Positions 37,833 through 56,729 of a stretch of DNA of 64,000 bases are shown piece by piece. Source of the DNA: Ascaris suum (lineage: Eukaryota; Nematoda; Chromadorea; Rhabditida; Ascarididae); the NCBI GenBank assembly GCA_013433145.1, contig CM024174.1, forward strand, positions 9,270,336-9,334,335, given 5' to 3'. Position numbers and translations under genes: made by a program. Below the pieces are notes generated by a model. The model worked only from the letters and a program-made list of their open reading frames with translations. It was not told the origin of the DNA and ran no database searches. Each line of letters starts with the position of its first letter. Position 1 is the stretch's first letter.

Positions 37833-38168
37833 ATGGTTCGCCATACAAGAGGCAGAATTGCTGAAACAGCTGATGGTATTATACGTTATGCTACAGATGA
37901 ATTGACTAAGGGAAGGCTACCTCATAGCACAGATATCTATTGGTCCCCTCCAACTAACGTAAGCGTTGACCTTTGATCTTTGTTAAAGCTGACAGGAAAA
38001 ATGTAAGCCTAGTGGAGGTTTCGACAGCACTGTCTTGTTGTGTTCGGCTGCAGCTTATCCATCTGGTAGTGTAGACTTGGACATTCAGTGATTCTCCTGT
38101 CGTAGCCGAAAGACGTCGTAGTGAGCGATCACGTTACAGAACACGCGGAAAAAGTGAATTCTTCGTAG
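37833..38168 (+). CDS. Candidate small gene, product unknown
   Basis: An ATG at 37833 opens a 42-codon exon (37833-37958) ending at a consensus GTAAGC donor, with an in-frame TAA immediately upstream. It begins MVRHTRGRIAETADGIIRYA. In phase 0 the next usable exon is 38106-38168 after TCGTAG (starting PKDVVVSDHVTEHAEK, then stop), for about 62 residues. An alternative frame across the second exon (RSERSRYRTRGKSEFFVDDF) is also open, so the 3' structure is uncertain. No family recognised. A TATCAG acceptor upstream could serve for trans-splicing. Confidence 0.35.
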
Positions 38169-39392
38169 ATGACTTCTGCAAACGATCGCCTATGTTCAAA
38201 TATGAATGCTTTATGCAGGTTGTTGGCATTTTATGAGTCCAGTTAATCAGGTGACCAAAAAGCATCATGGTAGCCTCATTGGCACGCTTTTCCATTTGTT
38301 TTATTTGCCTTCCGACCAATCGTCTGCCACTCTTTGGCATCCATGGACACGTTTTAGATGCAATTCAATTGTTTTTTTCCCGCTCCTCGACCCTCACAAT
38401 GCATAAGGTGGTTCGTAAGTGATGCGCATGATTGACAGTGATAGGTGGAGTCTCACCAATCGGGTGAGTGTGTTAAATTCTACGCGTGTATATAAAAGTG
38501 GTTATGCGTTCCTTCGTCTTTTTCGTTTTTCTTCGTAATTTCTGTCAGTAGTGCATTCCTTCCTATCAACGGCATCACGATATGAGCTGAAGCTTATAAC
38601 AACAAGTTATGTGCTCTTATGATTTGATGCTTGCATTCTTTGTAGTAGAATGAGTTCATTGTCTCTGCGGTAACTAACGACGCTAGATCATCACCTATTA
38701 TGGGATTGCCGAGAATGTGAATGCAGTTTTTGGCTGCGAGGATAACGGATTGGCCAGTGTCATTGAATCGAGGCGTTGATTACTAACAACCTAATTACTC
38801 ATAGATTCGGTGTTTGGACATTAAAAGTTATAGCCTCGATGTCATATATTGCGTGGAAATCGAACTGGGTTGCGGAAAGAGCTATTTCTAGGTTGGGGAC
38901 GGGAGACAGGATGAAAAAAATGCCGAGAAAGAAGCTCAAAGGACGTCTTGAGTTTCGTGTAAGATCGCGAAAGAGATTCGTACGGGTTTCCATTTCTCAT
39001 GTTTTCACCGGGCTTTCCAGGGGAGCGATTCTCTCGTCGATTATGAATTGAACAATTGCCAAATTTTTACGAGTCATAATGATTCGGCAGTTTTTCAAGC
39101 CGACAAATGCGGGTACAGTAAGAGATTATTTTTGCTGGCAACAGTGCCTCTAATCACCGACTGCTGTATTACTTGTCACTATTTAAGTGGTCGCATTTGT
39201 CATAATGTCTAGTGTAGTGAGCAGCTGAGAAGGGAGGATTATTAGGGAGATGTGACAGTGAGATGGTCTCGCTGTATCGTGGAAAGTCCCACAGGGGCAA
39301 GGGAAACGGCTGAAGATTGATCTTTATGTATTGTTGCACCGCTAATTTGGCTGAAGTTCACATTTTCTTCATTTGATAATGGATAACGCGTC

Positions 39393-39960
39393 TTGGAAAG
39401 GTGGGTTTGCAAAACGCATTCTGAAGGCCGTATGCCCTATTTTATGGAAGTTGGTAGCGCAAGGATTTGGCCCTTAATTCCAGAAGGTAAAACTCTGATG
39501 ATACTGAAAAGAATTATGCAAAAAAGCCACACAGAAGGTCTGAAGAATTATTGCCGCATCTGTCTTCTTTCGCACATATGTGAATTGTTTGTGATGATGT
39601 TGTCAAGTCGGTTTGTAAAGCAACTCGATGAATAAGAGTCAGGAGAACAAGAGGGTTTCAGCAACGTCTGGCCTGCAGCGCAATCGATCACATTTTTAGT
39701 TCGAACGAGCAAGGGATCACAAGCTCCCGTTGTGCTTGCCTTTCACTGACTACAAGAAAGCCATCAGCAGTGTTGAAATGAGGGCAGGAGTGGGCTATGC
39801 ACAAAAAGGAATTGACAAGAATTGTGTGAGGCTGCCACAAAAAAAGAGCATCTGGTTATCTAGCAGTCCATCAAAAACCGTGGAAGGTACAACCTCGCCA
39901 AAACTGTTCAGCGCTTTCTGGAAGGGGTGCTGGAACGGGCATAACCTAAGTTTACCATAA
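39393..39960 (+). pseudogene. Degenerate RTE-type non-LTR reverse transcriptase fragment
   Basis: Three frames must be joined to follow similarity to RTE-class reverse transcriptases. Blocks resembling that family are LKNYCRICLLSHICELF (usual form NYRPICLLS-h-YKLF), then ACSAIDHIF, then LPFTDYKKAISSVEMRA (usual DYKKAFDSVE), GIDKNCVRL and TSPKLFSA. At least two frameshifts and several stops break it, and no intact catalytic YxDD box is visible. It is an inactive relic. Flanking parts at 38.8 kb and 40.1 kb may belong to the same element but are too eroded to be sure. Confidence 0.7.
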
Positions 39961-41610
39961 TCAGTGAAGTGTTCGCAGTGCTGAGCACAAGCACATACGA
40001 TCCCACGTCACTGATGATCAGACTCTAGAAGAAAGTGAAAGTTTTGCTCATTTATCAGCGATAAAACTCCGCCACGAAAACTGGACGAAACGAATAGCGG
40101 GAAAGCAAATACACAGTAAGGAGTATGAAAGAGTATTCGAGAAACCCTTATTGCATGAGATCTCCAGTTGTAACGTTCATCCAGCGTCACTCTGTAGACG
40201 CGAAATTTGCTCACGAAGTCGTGCACTGGAGTACAAGTTAACTTCTACGAAACACTCAGTTTAACGACGAGTGCTGAACAGTACATCTCCATTCGGAATA
40301 GTGTCCTCAACGAAGAAATTACTCGCTTAGTGGTAGAAAACACCATAGCTGCAAGCAAAGGCTGTCGGTTACGACAGCTGTAAATACCGGAGACGGGCAC
40401 AACACGTTATGAATCACGAATCGCTGGAAATGAAACCAGAAGGTAGGCTGGTTATTTTGCAAGGACGTTAAGAGCGACGTCGTATCGAAGGCTGTCGAGG
40501 AAATGGAGAAGGTGCTGCAAGCCGGCATCATATACAGGCAATGAAGTTCAACTAAATCGACGGGAAACCAACTGATGGTGACAAAATTATCTCATTCATA
40601 ATTATGAATAGATGAGCTTGATGTAATATGACAAAAAAGCAATATGATGCCTTAAAGATCTTTTCAAGGAGAAGAGTAGGTGAGGGGGATAGCGATGTTA
40701 TGCATCAGACACAAGTGATTTGATCACGATGATGCGGCTGATCAGCGGATCAGCAGAAATATGCGTCAGAATCGGAGCAGGTTGATTAACATCCCTCTTC
40801 AGTGCGGTACTTTGGTAGCGGATTTTCATGGCGTCATCTTCTAATGCGACGATCGCCACAGTGTTAGTACATTTATGAGGCAATCTTATAAATGGTTACT
40901 GTGTATAGTTACAGGTTATGTTATATGCTAACTTATTTACTGCGTCCGACGCTGTACTCGAATTTTGGCCTTTTTTAGCTGCAATCGTTTATATCTGATA
41001 TATTTTTTGAAAAGCTCTTCGTAGCCTCCCTTATCGCTTGATCTCTAATTCATTAAGTCCCATATTTTTTGTCATCGATGTCACTTGTGCCCCCAAATAT
41101 AAGTACTTCTCTGTGCCGTTATTATTTTATTAGCTGTGATCATTTCCCTATGAACGTATTTAATCTTCCATAATACATATATGTATACGTTATTATCTAT
41201 TTATGTTCACTTTCTCGTTGATGAAGCGTTTTATTAAAGCGTTTTATTTTGCTGTACAAATACACCACAGAATAATGTTTGAATTTCTGATTACACTCAA
41301 TTACAACGTACTACTTTCTAAAATTACCACGTCATACTTTATAGTATTTCATTTTATTCTTCAGTTATAATTTAATTTAACGCCGCACCAAAATAACGTA
41401 AGAAATCCTCCCTTCCCTCGTCATCTCTTTTCATTTCTCCTTAATCTTGCTCGATTTGTAAGCCTATGGAAATCTGTTAGAAGTTATATAGATTATTCAT
41501 TGACAGCGCGTATTGCATGTTAATTAGTCCTCGTACTAGCAATCAAACCGTTAGACATTGTAGATTTCATTGTCGTTGTTGATGAATGCTTCAACGAACG
41601 TCATTTGCAG

Positions 41611-41777
41611 GTTTATTACTCGACTCTTTTCCGTGGTTTCCCGAAGCGAGTGAGTTCATGCTTAAAGGCGAATGGACGCGGTGGAGGTTTCAGAAGGCAA
41701 AATACAAGAAGGACGAGGCAAACGAAGGAAGCAAGGATTCTTTTTTAATAGCTCATCTGAATAATGAGGACGGGTAA
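41611..41777 (+). CDS. Candidate terminal exon, product unknown
   Basis: After a TCATTTGCAG acceptor, 55 codons are open to TAA, entered in phase 1. The reading contains FPWFPEASEFMLKGEWTRWR and a basic, charged continuation (FQKAKYKKDEANEG). The Trp- and Lys-rich composition is unlike random translation of AT-rich DNA. No upstream exon was found; the small gene at 37833 is a possible partner but the phases do not obviously fit. Confidence 0.3.
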
Positions 41778-43104
41778 TTCCTCCCGAATTAGGTCTAAAT
41801 CGCGTAAAGTGGCACCTACCTCAATCTATCAACTTTTCATGATCACTAGTTTTGTTTCACGTGCACTTCTCATCAGCCACCTGTCCATATAAAAACAAGG
41901 TGGATTGCGTTTGATATCACTGCTAGTTTTTAGAACAGATTCTTGATCGGTGCAAATCTCTCTTGTAGAGAAGTCATCCCACCCGATTTTCTTTTCTATC
42001 TATGACTGCCACCGAAATCGCCATTAAAAACTTCCCTCAGATGTGGCTGAAAAAAAGATTCGAAGTTTTTTTCTCACAACGTTTTTACAAATTCTTGACG
42101 CATCTCGTGCATTTGAAAATATCTGAAATTCCCTGTGATGGAGCGGTCAGTCGTCATAACTCGTACTGTAATGTGTAATATTTCTGAACGTTGCTGTCGT
42201 AAACTTCTTAGCTGGAAATTTGAATTGTTGAATTAAATGCGCATCCATAAATCGTGCATCGGATGACGGTCAGGTTTCCGCGCTGATGTAAAACTCAACA
42301 ATCAATTAGGTGTACGCTAAATGCCAACGTCAAAGTCTTTGTGTGTTTCTTTACAACCAGGTGTAATTTGCATAATCTGTGAATTGCCAGGCAACATAAG
42401 TTTATTTCACCCCTTTTCATATTTATGTTCTTTTTTATGTTACATTGCGTTTCTTGAAATATGCACACAGTACCTCATTTCATCGGTGCCCTTTAAAATG
42501 ATTATTTGCTAATAATAGGATGAGTAGAGAATGGAACGGAAAATCGCTTTTTCTGATCGCAGAATAAACTTCTCTGTGATGTTTTCTTGTATTTGCTCAG
42601 TGATGTGATCATCTTCATAGCTTGTTGATATGCGGCCAAAAGCTAGTATAAATTAACAGTATTCATTTCGGAAACAAAATGTTTGTGACACGGCAATGCT
42701 CAGCACGAAATAAAACATTCTGAACGGACTTATTTGTTCGATTCGCTTCAAATAAACCCCATAATCTGCTAGTTATAAGCGCTGTTTGGCTTACCACATC
42801 CTTTGGTCAAAGGTTTATTTAATAATGACAGATAGCCTGAAATTTTATTGGCTTATCAATAGCCTCCAGAAGTTATGAAATATAAGAGATAAGTGCGAGA
42901 ACCATTCTCATTCCTTGTCGCCTCCGCACTCAATAAATTGTTCGTCGTTTATGTTCAACCAGTTCCCGACTATCACCTCGAAATGTCTCCCCTACTCGAT
43001 CCTACGCATTATCTAAACTTGTTTCAGATTGTCCAACGTTGATTCACCATATATGCAGTCAGAATGTTTTAATAATAGGCTAATCGTTCATAGTAAATAC
43101 TAAC

Positions 43105-43131
43105 TGAGGTGTCTGCATTACAGACACCTCA
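43105..43131. repeat. Perfect hairpin, 11-base arms
   Basis: TGAGGTGTCTG, loop CATTA, CAGACACCTCA. It lies in non-coding DNA with no T-run after it that would mark a terminator, and is probably incidental or an element fragment. Confidence 0.8.
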
Positions 43132-44064
43132 ATTGTGCGATATATTTATTTAGATGATTATTAGCATAGGGGATTATTTACGATAACGTTGTTCAACTCT
43201 TTGATGGATTCTTTGCATTTTCGTTTTGATTAATGGCGTATTCACTCATGAAATTCCTTCGAAATTTTCACTAATAGATACACTTTGAATGATTTCAAAT
43301 ATCTCACTGTTCAAACAGAATGATAGTTATATGGAATTTGATATCACAACAAATTTCGCACTTTATTCTGAGACATAAGAATTAACCACTTCAGCTTTCA
43401 TTGTCTTAGAACTTTGCTATTCATTCATTGCAATTATCTTTTCATTTAAAAAGAAATTATTTCTGCTATAAGTGTTTTTCAATTGCGTTTTCGATAGTAT
43501 TCAATCGATGCGAGTGCATTTTTATTGCTCGATTCGAATGTTATTTCATCTATGCACTTTATTGTTTTCATCCTCGTTCATATCCTTCCCTTCCTCTCCT
43601 TTAGGGTAAATTATTTACCTGCAAATTACTCTTATGCTCTATTTTCTTGTATATTAGCTGTAGTACATAGCGAAAAATAACCAATGTTCAATAATAAATT
43701 CTTGCTTTTTCCTTGCTTAGTTCACCTACACAAATGACCATTGATCGGGTATTTTCAAATCTCGTTCAAACCACGTAACACCCCCCAACCTTAATCAGGT
43801 CTTTGTATATCATGCACGGACCCTATAGCACCCGAGCGTTGATCCTTACCAGTGACGTTCTAAATGTGCCATAGAGGAACGTCCTCGCTCATGGTGCGTA
43901 TCGCTGTGTGCGCGTTGCGGCGGCCGCGTGCGTTCACTCTGAAGCGATCCCCGCTAATTCTGTGCTATTTTATGGGTTCAGCTGCATACGTGCTGCTTGC
44001 TATCGCAACAAGTTCCGCGTCGTTTGTGCCTAAAGGCAGGATAATCGGTATTGATTCTATCGAT

Positions 44065-44094
44065 GAGACGGTCGAACACATTTTATTTCATTGT
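44065..44094 (+). pseudogene. Possible retroelement tail motif (ETVEHILFHC)
   Basis: The ten residues ETVEHILFHC match the C-terminal zinc-knuckle-like motif common after LINE reverse transcriptases (ETVEH..L..C). Nothing else nearby supports a full element, so this may be a fragment or coincidence. Confidence 0.3.
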
Positions 44095-44926
44095 TCCGTC
44101 ATTTCCTCATTTTACCTGTAAACCGCTTCAGTGTTTTTTTTTTATTTGAAACGCTAGTTATAGTTTTTGGACAGAAAAATCACCGTCATCCGCTTTCCGA
44201 AGGCACTTGAAGTTTGCCGGATTCCAAGCCTTTCTGAATGCTGGAATTCAAGGATAGGCGCTAAGACTTGAAGCTTGATTCGACGGGATTTTTTAACATC
44301 GAACTTGGATTATAAATCGGCGCATTTAGAACATTGCCGAGCTGCAACAAGTGAGGGTTTTGGTGATTCCGAATCTGCCGAAGCACCGCTTTGAAGCAGC
44401 CCCCTCCCATCCTTCCTCCGAGGCTTTCAAGATGTTCTGGTAACCTATCAAGCGATGGAGTACCTTGGTAGGCATGAGACCTGCCACTTTTATTTGTAGC
44501 CAAAGTTTTTATCTTCAACTGTATAAAATTTTGAACACTTCTGCACTTTTATGAGAGCGCATTATGGTATCATCGTATCTGTGCTTATGCACGGGTATGC
44601 ATATGTCTACCTATCTGCTTGTCAGTCTGGCAAGTTTGACATGGGAATCACTAAGCCAGGTTTAGAAACTTTCGTGGTGTGCTTTTCACAACTATCCAAT
44701 TTCCGACCCCAAATTGGCCCGACTTTCACCTTGGAGGTTAGGTCGTGGAAGTACGAATATTTTATGGGAGGTTTGTATGAGCCGATGCAGCTCAGATGTG
44801 TAGGTCCTCATTCTGCTCGTCGTACTTTTTGCTAGTGACTGCTGAATCAACAGATTAGCGGGCTATTAAAGCGCATGTTGCACATTTGCTTTGTCGCGTT
44901 TTCCTGTTTATTTTGTACTCATCAAA

Positions 44927-44939
44927 GGGGGGGGGGGGG
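44927..44939. repeat. Poly(G) run, 13 G
   Basis: An uninterrupted run of 13 G in non-coding DNA, similar to the one at 2779. Confidence 0.85.
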
Positions 44940-46650
44940 AAAGCCGGCTCTTTCGTGGACGTGCATGAGTGGTTTTGTTAATTAGCACAGTTACACATTT
45001 CCGTGCACTTCATTATCTGTCCACCACGTATAAAAGTGATTGACGAAGTGACCGAAATGCAAAGAGCGCGTATCGGGCCAATGCCTATGTCTGGTTTTAC
45101 TTATTTTTGGTTTGTCAGCGCTTCTCGGTCGTAGCACGTCACCGATTTAATTCGTTTTCACTCGACAATATAAATGAAACGTACATTCACTATCGCAAGC
45201 TCACCCGTCATTCGCTGTCCATTTATTAGAGGTAGGATGACTTCATTGATATTGTTGGATTATGTGCATAATTTTACCGGAAATTGTAGATTATGCTTGA
45301 TGGGCACATTGATTGAACAATAGTTTGTTAATCGAAGTAAGCACCACCGGAATAACCGTCATTACCCTCATCTCGAAATAAGTCGTGAAAGGTATTCGGT
45401 GATTACAAAGGTGGTGGAATTGCGCCGATACTCCCAGATTTCACCGTTAAAGACGAAATATTCATTCTTAAGTTCACTCCTGTTGTAAGTGGTGGTTGAA
45501 ATTACTCCTCTCACCAAATTTAGGTATGTGACAGGGTTCTTAAGAGACTGAATTCGGTCTGGCGGCTTGGAGCACAAAGTTTGAAGGCTTTCGAGTGTTT
45601 CGCGATAGAACGGCAGGTTTGCTGAGGCGCCTTCGAACTTTATATGCACATGTGGTGCACTTGCCTGTACATGCCTGAACGCACTTATGCAAATGCGTAT
45701 CTTTGCTCGAAGTATGTTTGCACATATTCGGAGTACTTAACACGCATATTCATAAGAACTTCATAGGTTTTCGGCGGTCTTCAAAAAAGCGTGTGCCACC
45801 GTCGTTGTGGGACAGTGCAGAAGAGCTTGATTGCGGGTATTGGCATTTGTCGTTGTGAGTACTCATAAACGGAGTGTTGGGGGAGTTGAGCTTAGGAGAG
45901 GGGAGGGGAGGAAGATCCATGAACGATCTCTACAGGAACAGCATTTCTGTTTGAGGCAGGCAAGTACATTGTTTGAAATGGTTTAAAAGCATCTTTCTCC
46001 GACTCTTTATCTTTTCTTAAGGTCGAAAGCGCATAATGGAGGTATAAGACTTCCGTCTTCAAAATTTGAGGGGGAGAGTGGCAAGCCTCCTTTCTGCTTT
46101 ATCAAAAGCGGTGTGCCTAGAAAATAAAGCAACAAAATTTGCTCTATTGACTTGATGTCTATTTTCTTCCTTGAGTTTTTCATTGTTTGCCACCTTATTG
46201 TTTACTTCCTTCGTGATGTTCTATATTTTTTACCTTCTGTGATGGACTCATGCTTGGAAAGTGCTATCAAAGCTTTGAAAGTTATGCTTGTAAAGATTCA
46301 TAAAGCAACACCGAATGAGCGTCGATGTTCCAAAGGTAGGGCTCATTAGAGTTCAGACTGAAAAAATGCTTATTCCGCTCAATAGACGGGCGGAAATTTT
46401 GTTATTCCAAAAGGAAAAATATCTTATCTCAAAAACTGTTAGAGGTGTCAGGCAGCGATCAGATCATGAGAGTTGATTATGGATCTGTAAAGGTGTATCG
46501 ATGTTTCCCTTCCTCTAAGCAGTTTTAATCGATATTCGCGCGTACTCGTAACCGAAAATAATTCGAATGATTGCGATAACATGATGAAATGTTTCGTTGA
46601 AAATTTCGATGTGTATTCTGACAACGTCCTTCATTACGTTCTTTTAATAA

Positions 46651-46660
46651 GGTCTTACAG
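46651..46660 (+). promoter_or_regulatory. Probable trans-splice acceptor of calcineurin B
   Basis: GGTCTTACAG ends 63 bases before the proposed start codon at 46724. It is the nearest good acceptor upstream of that ATG and would define a short 5' UTR. Confidence 0.4.
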
Positions 46661-46723
46661 GTGTCAGTTGTTGGTCTACTTACAAGGTCGTGTAAGATCG
46701 AGAATCAGAGGATCATTTACGAG

Positions 46724-53811
<7,088 letters not shown>

Positions 53812-53823
<12 letters not shown>

Positions 53824-53944
53824 ACGAGGTGCGCTGTATCACTGTATGCCGCAGTCTGTCGTCGGCGTCTTAGGTTTTCGATAACATCTGAGCGATGTGC
53901 GCAGTATCACTTTGTATGCTGCGGATCACTCGTCGTCGCCTTAG
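53812..53944 (+). repeat. Tandem duplication of about 68 bases spanning the calcineurin B stop codon
   Basis: Unit 1 begins at 53812 with GATAACATCTGAACGAGGTG and unit 2 at 53880 with GATAACATCTGAGCGATGTG. Both run to a GTCG..GTCTTAG / GTCGTCGCCTTAG end. The first unit includes the last codons and TGA of calcineurin B, so the duplication post-dates that exon and lies in its 3' UTR. Confidence 0.85.
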
Positions 53945-54062
53945 ATCTGTTCTTCTTACTCAGCCAAATAACTATCCTCTGGCCGTTTGTGTTTTGGATT
54001 GTTGATGCTGTTGCATGTTGTGTGTGACGAGGCTTCACCTGGTTGGTTCGGCGTCCACATTT

Positions 54063-54080
54063 GCCCACTTGCAAGTGGGC
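54063..54080. repeat. Perfect 18-base palindrome
   Basis: GCCCACTTGCAAGTGGGC, a perfect inverted repeat with no spacer, downstream of calcineurin B. A protein-binding site or chance palindrome; no further support. Confidence 0.85.
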
Positions 54081-55895
54081 TGGTTTGTTGATGTGTTCAC
54101 TGAGTAGGTGATTGCTTTGAGTTGTTTCCTCTGATAGGTTGTCTCGTCCGTTGGCGTTCTTTTTATGCAGAAAACAATGCAATCGTTTAAAATATGTTTT
54201 CAAATTTGATACACAATGTACCAGTAATTTTGGCTGCCACGAGTCTTAAATGTGGCTCAGTCTATTCTGGTACACGATCGTTGGATTATTTGCCGTTGCC
54301 ACCTCCCATATGGCTTAAATATGTTATCAGCAATAAATTTTGGTCCCCCTGTATAAATAATTATGTGCTCCTTATTTGAAAATTTTTTAAGTGAAATACT
54401 TTTCATTATTGCATTAATTAACTTCGCTAGGGGATAAAGAATGCCAAAATGAACGCAATTTTTGATCACAATTTTAGAGACCAATGGTGGATAGCAGTTG
54501 AAAAATTCAATGCAGATTTTCATAGATTTTTTGAGCATTAGCACATCAAACGATACTTCCATCCCATTCGGAATATTTCCTCAAATATGAGATCCCGATC
54601 TACTCTCCTCTAAAATTTCGTAAAAATGCTATTTTCGAGAGTTGTGTTTAAAAACGGAGCTTTCTATTTTTCACAAACTTTGAGAAGAGAATGGGAGTCC
54701 TTTAAAATAAATTGGTCATTGTAGGTTTTTATGTGGAACACTAAGCGACTGAAAGTAAATCAACGATCATGGTGAACATCTGAGAGTGTGCATTGCAGTT
54801 TTTCTGTGCTATTACGCTGCCCGTTTTTGGTGCTGTGAGATTGGGCATTCATTCCTTCCTTCTTGTGTTGCTCGATGGCTTAATATTGACTTATATGATT
54901 TATTAATACATTTGATTTCATTATCACAACGTTATTATTGTTAATCACACGAGAAAGATGTTTACAAGGAGGCACACAAGAGTGTGAACTTGTGAAACGT
55001 AACTTCTGAAGGTAAGAAGTCATATATTTGTGGCAACTTTAAAGAGAATAAGGGACGATACTTCAATCTCTACGAGTATTAACCACTGCAGAACACTCGT
55101 TGACGTTGTATTCTGTGGAAAGCTTCTCGAGGCGACATGATGGTATTTGCTTAATCAGAGGTGGAAACTTCTTGTAAACTACGGCAATGTGCGTGTCTAA
55201 TTGCTGTTTGGATTTCCTTAGTTCGCTTCTGCAATTGCTGCTTTATTGAAGTGTTGTGTGAGAGCAATTAGATGGATTGCATATGGAATGTCATTAGCGA
55301 AATGGTTTGTTGTGTGATATATCGTCATTTCAGTTCACTTTTATTTTTTGCACTTATTGCGTTATCGTTAAGTATTAACGAAATTTTAATTGTCCTCATA
55401 ACTCCAACGTTCTGGCAGTTAGTTTTAAGGCGATTTACGCTTTCGCTGGTTTCTCTCAGATCCAGTTTTTAGGGAGGGAGGGAGGCGAGGAGGTTAATGA
55501 GGGAGAAATGCCATTGTTTTTAATCGTCCGTTGCGCAGAAATCTTTTTATCGAATAGCTATTGCGATTCTCGGCACTCAGAGAGGACACTTCGTTTTTGG
55601 CATTACAACTGTGAGAGCGCAAAAAACGTCGTAAACAACATCCATACGGATTCGTATTTGTGATGGTCCTTCCAAGCAGTTGAAAGAGGCATAGCATTTA
55701 GAGGTTATGGGATTGGGTGAGAAAATGGGGTTGTGGAATGAGGTCTCGCCCCTTTCTGAATGAACTTGTGTTGTGTTATTAGAAATGTGTTTATGCATGT
55801 AAAAGTGAACTTAGTCAACTCGACGTTACAGTTAGGTGAATAATCTTGTCATACCATAAAACTACCCACATTTTCTTAACTGCGACGCTTGATAG

Positions 55896-56123
55896 ATTTT
55901 GTCTGATGTGGATGAGACGCAGTACAAAATACCAGCTGGTGGGCAAGTGAACTTTGAGCAAAACGGTGGTGCGTTTTCAAAGAAGTTATCTATAATACTG
56001 GTAAGCGCAACAGGGCTACAACTCTTGCACTCAGCAGTTCGAACCAATCGCATGCAGCAATACCGAAAACATTCATGATTTCAGTCGCCTCTACAGCTAT
56101 TGCATATTCAGATTTGTGTTTAA
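55896..56123 (+). CDS. Candidate 3' exon pair of an unrecognised gene
   Basis: Exon 55896-56000 (35 codons, phase 0 both ends; acceptor GATAG, donor GTAAGC) reads ILSDVDETQYKIPAGGQVNF and continues EQNGGAFSKK. It joins in phase to 56085-56123 (acceptor GATTTCAG), which reads SPLQLLHIQICV and stop. The intron is 84 bases. The first exon looks like genuine protein; the second is less certain. No upstream exon found. If calcineurin B really uses the distal 3' exon, this gene would be nested inside it. Confidence 0.4.
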
Positions 56124-56672
56124 GTGCCAACAACACGAAAGGCAAAATTTACCTACAGGAGAAAGTAAAAAAATTCAAGCGGCGATGACTAGGAACGAGT
56201 CATATGAAACTACTGGACTTATGTGAAAGCTTCTCGGCCTAAGTTCACGTGCCCACGGTCAATCAAAAGTTTCGAGGGACTTGTATTGTTGTAAACGAAA
56301 TCCGGCAATCATTCCATACGTTCCGGAAAAAAAGTTTTTCATCTTCCTCTTCTTGGCTGCAGTACTGGTTGATAGCGTCCAAAAATCCGATTGCTGTGCA
56401 CGTTCGACCAGTTCCAAATTTGATTGCACATGTTTGCTATCGCTTTTATGCTAGTGGTATCCTCGAAGAAATGACATCCATGAATTTCATTGCAGTAATT
56501 AACTGCCATTCAGATATTGAGCAAAGAACGAAAATTAGATGTAGTTCATTGAGACTTGCTCAATCAGCGTCGAGTGTTTCAATTTTTGGTTGTGCGAATC
56601 TGATCGGGTTCGCGTACTTCAGTTGCAGTTTCCTGCATTGCTTCCAAGGCCAGTTTTTGATCGATTATTCCC

Positions 56673-56729
56673 TCAGTTGCTGTATTCTGGAAATGGTTGG
56701 ACGACGAGTGGTTGCTGATCGGGGCTATA
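56673..56729 (-). CDS. Candidate minus-strand terminal exon
   Basis: After a TTCGTTTAG acceptor, 18 codons and TGA on the minus strand read YSPDQQPLVVQPFPEYSN. This resembles the cytoplasmic tail of a small membrane protein, but no upstream exon was identified. It overlaps a long plus-strand open frame. Confidence 0.22.
   Translation of the reverse strand, partial: YSPDQQPLVVQPFPEYSN

Larger units (their letters stand above)
37229..46650. other. Gene-poor stretch with a retroelement relic and isolated exons
   Basis: Apart from the entries at 37833-38168, 39393-39960 and 41611-41777, I see no exon with good signals. AT-rich sequence fills 42-46 kb, along with a small hairpin (43105), a poly(G) run (44927) and a short retroelement-like motif (44065). 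Confidence 0.5.

Noticed and set aside
53907..54203. 98-codon minus-strand open frame with protein-like composition
   Set aside because: Begins at TTG without an upstream acceptor and is antisense to the calcineurin B 3' region and its tandem duplication.
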